From Liberiplasma sp046541015 (lineage in GTDB: Bacteria > Bacillota_I > Bacilli_A > Izemoplasmatales > Izemoplasmataceae), in assembly GCA_046541015.1 (NCBI GenBank), contig JBKHEA010000032.1:1-8498 (forward strand): a stretch of DNA of 8,498 nucleotides. Direction: 5' to 3'. This document shows positions 5,463 to 8,498 of this stretch, one piece after another (the first letter of the stretch is position 1; every line of letters starts with the position of its first letter). The notes below the pieces were generated by a model, which did not search any database, was not told the DNA's origin, and worked only from the letters and a program-made list of their open reading frames with translations. The position numbers and the translations under genes are program-made.

Positions 5463-6737
5463 TTATTTTACACTTGATGATGCTAGTTTTTTTGATTCAA
5501 AGTCTGGTAAAACAAGGTTTAGAAAAATTCCTGCGAGAGTGGCTAAGCTCATACCTTGTAAGCTAACCGCTTCATTAATCGGGATTGCAGCCCCACCTAA
5601 GCCAACAATTAAGATGGTTGCAACAATAATGAGGTTTCTCATATTGGCTAAGTCAACTTTTGCCTTTACCAAAACTTTTACACCATTTGATGCAATTAGT
5701 CCATATAATACAATAGTCATGCCACCAATCACTGCCCAAGGAATACTATTAACAAAAGCTTGGACATACCCAAAGAATCCTAGGACTACTGCAATTACTG
5801 CAGCTAATCCTGTAACATATACACTAGCAACCTTAGTCATCGCAACAACACCAGTATTTTCTCCATAAGTCGTATTAGCTGGACCACCAATCATTGCAGA
5901 TACCATTGTCGCAAGCCCGTCTCCTAAGAGTGTTTTATCAAGTCCAGGATTATCAATGAAATCTTTTCCAGTTACTTCACCTAATACAGTATGATCACCA
6001 ATATGTTCAGCAATTGTTACAAATGCGATAGGTAAAAACATAAAGAGTGCACTAAAATCTAAAGCATACGTTCCAATAAATGTAAATTCTGGTAACTGGA
6101 AGAATGTATAGCCACTAAAGGCAACTTCTAAATCTAAAATACCCATATAGATACTGAATAAATACCCTACAATAATCGCTACTAAGAATGGAATTATCTT
6201 GAAAAACCCTTTCGCAAAAATACTAATGCCAACTACCGTAAAGAATGTAACCATTGCTACTAGTGGTATTTCCCATCCACTTGTACCATCTAGCCCCGCA
6301 CTACCTACAGCAACACTTGCTAAACTCAGTCCAATGATGATAATGACTGGGCCAATCACTACAGGTGGTAATAAAAATTTAATCCATCCACTACCTGTCA
6401 AACGAATAATGAAGGCTACAAGTACATAAATTAACCCAACTAATATTAATCCAACATAGGCACTACTAAATCCATTTACACTACCTGCAACGCTAATTGC
6501 CGCAATATAAGCGAAACTACTACCTAAATAAACGGGGACTTTTCCTTTAGTACAAGCAATATAAATTAATGTCCCAATTCCACTTGCAACAAGCGCAACC
6601 CCAACATTTAATCCTGTGAGGATCGGTACTAATACCGTCGCCCCAAACATCGCAAACACATGTTGTAAACTTAATACAATCCACTTTAAAAAGTTACTCG
6701 GCCTTTCATTTACATCAAGAGTCATTTTTTCTTCCAT
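5463..6737 (-). CDS. uraA: Uracil permease (NCS2 family, UraA/PyrP type)
   Basis: 424 residues, close to the usual length for NCS2 nucleobase:proton symporters, with about 14 membrane segments. It imports uracil for salvage to UMP. Family marks include the N-terminal QHVFAMFGATVLVP (25-38), GSSFAYIA (72-79), and a central AEHIGDH (243-249). GGPANTTYGENTG (284-296) follows, where E244 and E293 correspond to the substrate/proton glutamates of E. coli UraA and H245 to its key histidine. Final helices contain NMRN (365-368). The start at 6737 is preceded by AAAGGAG with 7-base spacing; a second in-frame ATG at residue 5 has no such site. A PyrR attenuator in the leader indicates control by pyrimidine nucleotides, which strengthens the uracil assignment over xanthine. 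Transcription ends at the strong hairpin just downstream. Confidence 0.95.
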   Translation of the reverse strand: MEEKMTLDVNERPSNFLKWIVLSLQHVFAMFGATVLVPILTGLNVGVALVASGIGTLIYIACTKGKVPVYLGSSFAYIAAISVAGSVNGFSSAYVGLILVGLIYVLVAFIIRLTGSGWIKFLLPPVVIGPVIIIIGLSLASVAVGSAGLDGTSGWEIPLVAMVTFFTVVGISIFAKGFFKIIPFLVAIIVGYLFSIYMGILDLEVAFSGYTFFQLPEFTFIGTYALDFSALFMFLPIAFVTIAEHIGDHTVLGEVTGKDFIDNPGLDKTLLGDGLATMVSAMIGGPANTTYGENTGVVAMTKVASVYVTGLAAVIAVVLGFFGYVQAFVNSIPWAVIGGMTIVLYGLIASNGVKVLVKAKVDLANMRNLIIVATILIVGLGGAAIPINEAVSLQGMSLATLAGIFLNLVLPDFESKKLASSSVK

Positions 6738-6763
6738 TTTCTTTCTCCTTTGTCTTTTTTTTC

Positions 6764-6864
6764 AAAAAAAAATTCTAAGTCGAAAGACATAGAAAAGGAA
6801 TATTTACCTATAGATTGCCTCGGCAATATGTTTCCTTACTAGTCTCTCTGGACTACCTTAAAGG
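6764..6864 (-). promoter_or_regulatory. PyrR-dependent transcription attenuator of the uracil permease gene
   Basis: The minus-strand leader contains AGTCCAGAGAGACT, which matches the conserved PyrR-binding loop. The hairpin is CCTT (6861-6864), bulge, TAGTC (6851-6855), loop CAGAGA (6845-6850), GACTA (6840-6844), then AAGG (6834-6837). The terminator is TTCTATGTC/GACTTAGAA (6773-6794, one T-T mismatch) followed by nine T residues (6764-6772). Antiterminator pairing is possible between AAGGAA (6832-6837) and TTCCTT (6795-6800), or GGAAACATA (6827-6835) with TATGT-C-TTTC inside the terminator arm. Both reuse the AAGG of the PyrR hairpin. By analogy with Bacillus, PyrR bound with UMP holds the first hairpin and allows termination; when UMP is low the antiterminator forms and the permease is made. 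Confidence 0.88.
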
Positions 6865-6893
6865 TTTCTATAAGCATGTTAGCATATTTAAAA

Positions 6894-6923
6894 ATTATAT
6901 GCAAGGTTTATTTAAAAATTCAA
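6894..6923 (-). promoter_or_regulatory. Promoter of the uracil permease gene
   Basis: On the minus strand TTGAAT (6918-6923) and TATAAT (6894-6899) are 18 bases apart. The start near 6887 gives a leader of about 150 bases, enough to hold the whole attenuator. A second overlapping pair, TTGCAT-17-TAACAT, lies slightly downstream. Confidence 0.7.
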
Positions 6924-7008
6924 TAAATTGAGTTTGCGTATTAATTGAAAATCATATAAAAAAGTGTTTTACTATAACTGTAGATAATCTTAAGGAGGTT
7001 GTTATTTT

Positions 7009-7614
7009 ATGAAACATGAATTGCCAAAATTAAATTATACTTACGATGCACTAGAACCTTATTTTGATGCGATGACAATGGAGATTCACCATACAAAACA
7101 TCACAATGCCTATATCACTAAATATGTTGATGCATTAGATGGTCATGAATTACTTAATAAGGATGTAGAAGAAGTTTTAAGAAACTTAGACGAAGTTCCA
7201 AGTGAAAAACGTCAAGCTGTTATTAATCATGGTGGAGGGTATTTTAACCACAGACTATTTTGGGAGATTTTAACCCCAAACAGTTCTGAAAAGCCTTCAG
7301 GAGATTTATTAAAAGCAATTGAATCAACATTTGGTAGCTTTGAAAAATTCCAAGAGACTTTTAATAACGCTGCTGCAACACGTTTTGGTAGTGGTTGGGC
7401 ATGGTTAGTAGTTACACCTAATCAAGAACTCAAAGTAACTAGCACACCAAATCAAGATACACCATTTAATGAAGGTACACCTATTTTAGGACTTGATGTA
7501 TGGGAACATGCTTATTACTTGAAATACCAAAACAAACGTCCTGATTATATTAGTGCATTTTGGCATGTAATTAATTGGGAAAAAGTTGAATCACTTTACA
7601 AAGAAGCTTTATAA
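7009..7614 (+). CDS. sodA: Superoxide dismutase, Mn/Fe family (probably Mn-type)
   Basis: 201 residues, the usual length of a cytoplasmic Mn/Fe superoxide dismutase, which converts superoxide to oxygen and hydrogen peroxide. All four metal ligands are present: H27 (in EIHHTKHHNAY), H81 (in YFNHRLFW), D163 and H167 (in LGLDVWEHAYY). The glutamine in NQDTP (Q149) and the GGG at 75-77 favour manganese over iron, although the usual His of the GGHxNH motif is Tyr here (Y78), so metal choice is not certain. The start is set by AAGGAGGT, 9 bases before ATG. It diverges from the permease gene. The promoter is unclear: TATAAA (6955-6960) and TATAAC (6973-6978) lack good -35 partners, and no convincing Fur/PerR box was seen. 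The gene ends at its own terminator. Confidence 0.96.
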   Translation: MKHELPKLNYTYDALEPYFDAMTMEIHHTKHHNAYITKYVDALDGHELLNKDVEEVLRNLDEVPSEKRQAVINHGGGYFNHRLFWEILTPNSSEKPSGDLLKAIESTFGSFEKFQETFNNAAATRFGSGWAWLVVTPNQELKVTSTPNQDTPFNEGTPILGLDVWEHAYYLKYQNKRPDYISAFWHVINWEKVESLYKEAL

Positions 7615-7639
7615 AAAGACCATTTATGGTCTTTTTTTT
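7613..7639 (+). terminator. Terminator of the superoxide dismutase gene
   Basis: AAAAAGACCA (7613-7622) pairs with TGGTCTTTTT (7627-7636) around a TTTA loop, with the T run continuing to 7639. It starts within the stop codon. Confidence 0.9.
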
Positions 7640-7649
7640 GGCTAAATGA

Positions 7650-7658
7650 TGCTATAAT
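7650..7658 (+). promoter_or_regulatory. Extended -10 promoter of ridA
   Basis: TGCTATAAT is an exact TGnTATAAT element. The -35 region would fall in the T tract of the preceding terminator and is not recognisable. The start near 7665 leaves a leader of about 14 bases, which just includes the AGGAGG site. Confidence 0.6.
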
Positions 7659-7678
7659 AAATATTAGGAGGATGATTT

Positions 7679-8056
7679 ATGAAAATAATCAAGACAGACC
7701 AAGCCCCTGCTGCGGTTGGCGCTTACAGCCAAGGGGTAATGATTCATGATACTTTATATGTATCTGGACAAATTCCGTTTGTGCCAGAAACGATGAGTGT
7801 TGTTTCTAACCTAATTAAAGATCAAACATTACAAAGTTTAAAAAATGTCTTAGCAATTGTTGAAGCTGCAGGATTAAAAAAGGAAAACATTGTAAAGTGT
7901 AATATTTATATGACCAATCTTGCAGAGTTTCAAATCATGAACGATGTCTATGCCGAATTTTTTAAAGATCATAAGCCAGCACGTGCAGCCGTTGAAGTTC
8001 GAGGTTTACCCAAAAATGTTCAAATTGAAATTGAAGCAGTAGCTGTTAAGTTTTAA
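7679..8056 (+). CDS. ridA: RidA-family reactive imine/enamine deaminase
   Basis: 125 residues, the full length of a RidA (YjgF/YER057c/UK114) subunit, which forms a trimer in the cytoplasm. RidA hydrolyses the reactive 2-aminoacrylate and related enamines released by PLP enzymes such as threonine/serine dehydratase. Key residues line up with E. coli RidA: Y16 in GAYSQ, S29 in VSGQIP, T79 in IYMTNL, the catalytic arginine R102 in KPARAAVEV, and E117 in VQIEIEA. The start is set by AGGAGG 7 bases upstream; an ATG at 7672 is out of frame. The gene has its own promoter and is followed after one base by a membrane protein gene, with which it must share a transcript. Confidence 0.95.
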   Translation: MKIIKTDQAPAAVGAYSQGVMIHDTLYVSGQIPFVPETMSVVSNLIKDQTLQSLKNVLAIVEAAGLKKENIVKCNIYMTNLAEFQIMNDVYAEFFKDHKPARAAVEVRGLPKNVQIEIEAVAVKF

Positions 8057-8057
8057 T

Positions 8058-8459
8058 ATGTTTAATCTAAATAATGATTCAAAAACTTTAACCCTTGTTG
8101 GGTTGATTTTAGAAGGATTATTACTATTCCTCGGCGCATTATTCGGCTTGATTTTCGGACTCATTTTTGGTGGTATGACAAGTAGTGAATTTTCTGATCA
8201 AAGCGCTGTACCTATGATTGTTATTTTTGTTATTTTCGGATTTTTTTATCTTATCGGCCTTACCTTTTTCATTATCAATACGATTGTTTACAAAAAACTT
8301 AAAAGTCCTATCCCGTTTAGCACTGCAAATAAGCTTCTGACTTATCAAATGGTTATAGGGATTATTTATTTACTCTCTAATACACTCGTTGGCATTTTAT
8401 ACTTGCTTAGTTCAATATTTGGCAAACGTGCCTTAGACGAACAAAACCTCCGTAATTAA
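8058..8459 (+). CDS. Small multi-pass membrane protein, unknown function
   Basis: 133 residues with three or four membrane helices: about 11-38 (with the glycine-rich repeat GLIFGLIFGG), 52-77 and 92-121, the last long enough to be a tight hairpin. The ends are polar. Its composition resembles the loosely defined small tetraspan proteins of Firmicutes, but I cannot assign a family. The ATG is one base after the ridA stop and has no clear ribosome binding site, so translation probably depends on coupling to ridA. Its own stop is inside the terminator stem. A functional link to RidA is not implied by anything but position. Confidence 0.75.
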   Translation: MFNLNNDSKTLTLVGLILEGLLLFLGALFGLIFGLIFGGMTSSEFSDQSAVPMIVIFVIFGFFYLIGLTFFIINTIVYKKLKSPIPFSTANKLLTYQMVIGIIYLLSNTLVGILYLLSSIFGKRALDEQNLRN

Positions 8460-8472
8460 CGGAGGTTTTTTT
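8443..8472 (+). terminator. Terminator of the ridA operon
   Basis: AAAACCTCCGT (8443-8453) pairs with ACGGAGGTTTT (8459-8469) around a 5-base loop, followed by T to 8472. It overlaps the last codons and the stop of the small membrane protein gene. The reverse strand has only four T residues, so it is mainly a plus-strand signal. Confidence 0.92.
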
Positions 8473-8498
8473 ATTAACTAAATTTATCGTAGAATACT

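Noticed and set aside
5539..6429. Plus-strand frames opposite the uracil permease
   Set aside because: Proline/threonine-rich shadows of a hydrophobic membrane protein gene, without ribosome binding sites.
6940..6995. Fur/PerR operator before sodA
   Set aside because: The A+T-rich sequence has no recognisable TTATAATnATTATAA-like palindrome beyond chance matches.
1..8498. Mycoplasma genetic code (TGA as Trp)
   Set aside because: Full-length genes are obtained with TGA as stop and their tryptophans are TGG; the VTT-protein gene itself ends at TGA.

Overview
The window looks like chromosomal DNA of a low-GC Firmicute-type bacterium, probably near the Acholeplasma/Izemoplasma side of the Bacilli/Mollicutes. 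It is strongly A+T-rich, has strong AGGAGG-type ribosome binding sites and sigma-A-like promoters (TTGAAA/TATAAT), and many short U-tailed terminators. The tRNAs encode their own CCA. TGA acts as a stop and tryptophan is TGG, so the Mycoplasma code does not apply. The lineage is inferred from style, not from a marker gene. No mobile element, phage gene, CRISPR array or integrase was seen.

Layout, left to right. Positions 12-86 (minus) hold tRNA-Cys with its own promoter, next to the end of a DedA/VTT-family membrane protein gene (139-789, minus). A gene-free stretch, 790-1147, holds that gene's promoter, a minus-strand terminator, an imperfect 31-bp tandem repeat and a perfect 12-bp hairpin. 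Next comes a two-gene minus-strand operon for cell-surface proteins: a small membrane-anchored protein (2743-3186) followed by a 526-residue exported protein with two tandem PPC-like beta domains (1148-2728). Positions 3187-3555 carry no protein gene but two minus-strand terminators and a possible small RNA. A tRNA-Arg/tRNA-Pro pair (3556-3717, minus) follows with a near-consensus promoter.

The right half is housekeeping. A ferric-reductase/MsrQ-like heme membrane protein (3900-4622, plus) converges on a serine esterase (4632-5408, minus), with a shared terminator in which both genes end. Upstream of the esterase is the uracil permease gene (5463-6737, minus), whose leader carries a recognisable PyrR-binding attenuator. 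Diverging from it are superoxide dismutase (7009-7614), RidA (7679-8056) and a small membrane protein one base downstream of ridA (8058-8459), all on the plus strand.

Themes. Sod, RidA and the MsrQ-like protein all deal with oxidative or reactive-metabolite stress, but only ridA and the gene after it are clearly co-transcribed. Terminators and promoters are tightly packed: the esterase promoter lies in the loop of the permease terminator, and the ridA promoter abuts the sod terminator. No wholly new system is evident. The least explained items are the surface-protein operon, the possible small RNA at about 3271-3475 and the tandem repeat at 924-984.
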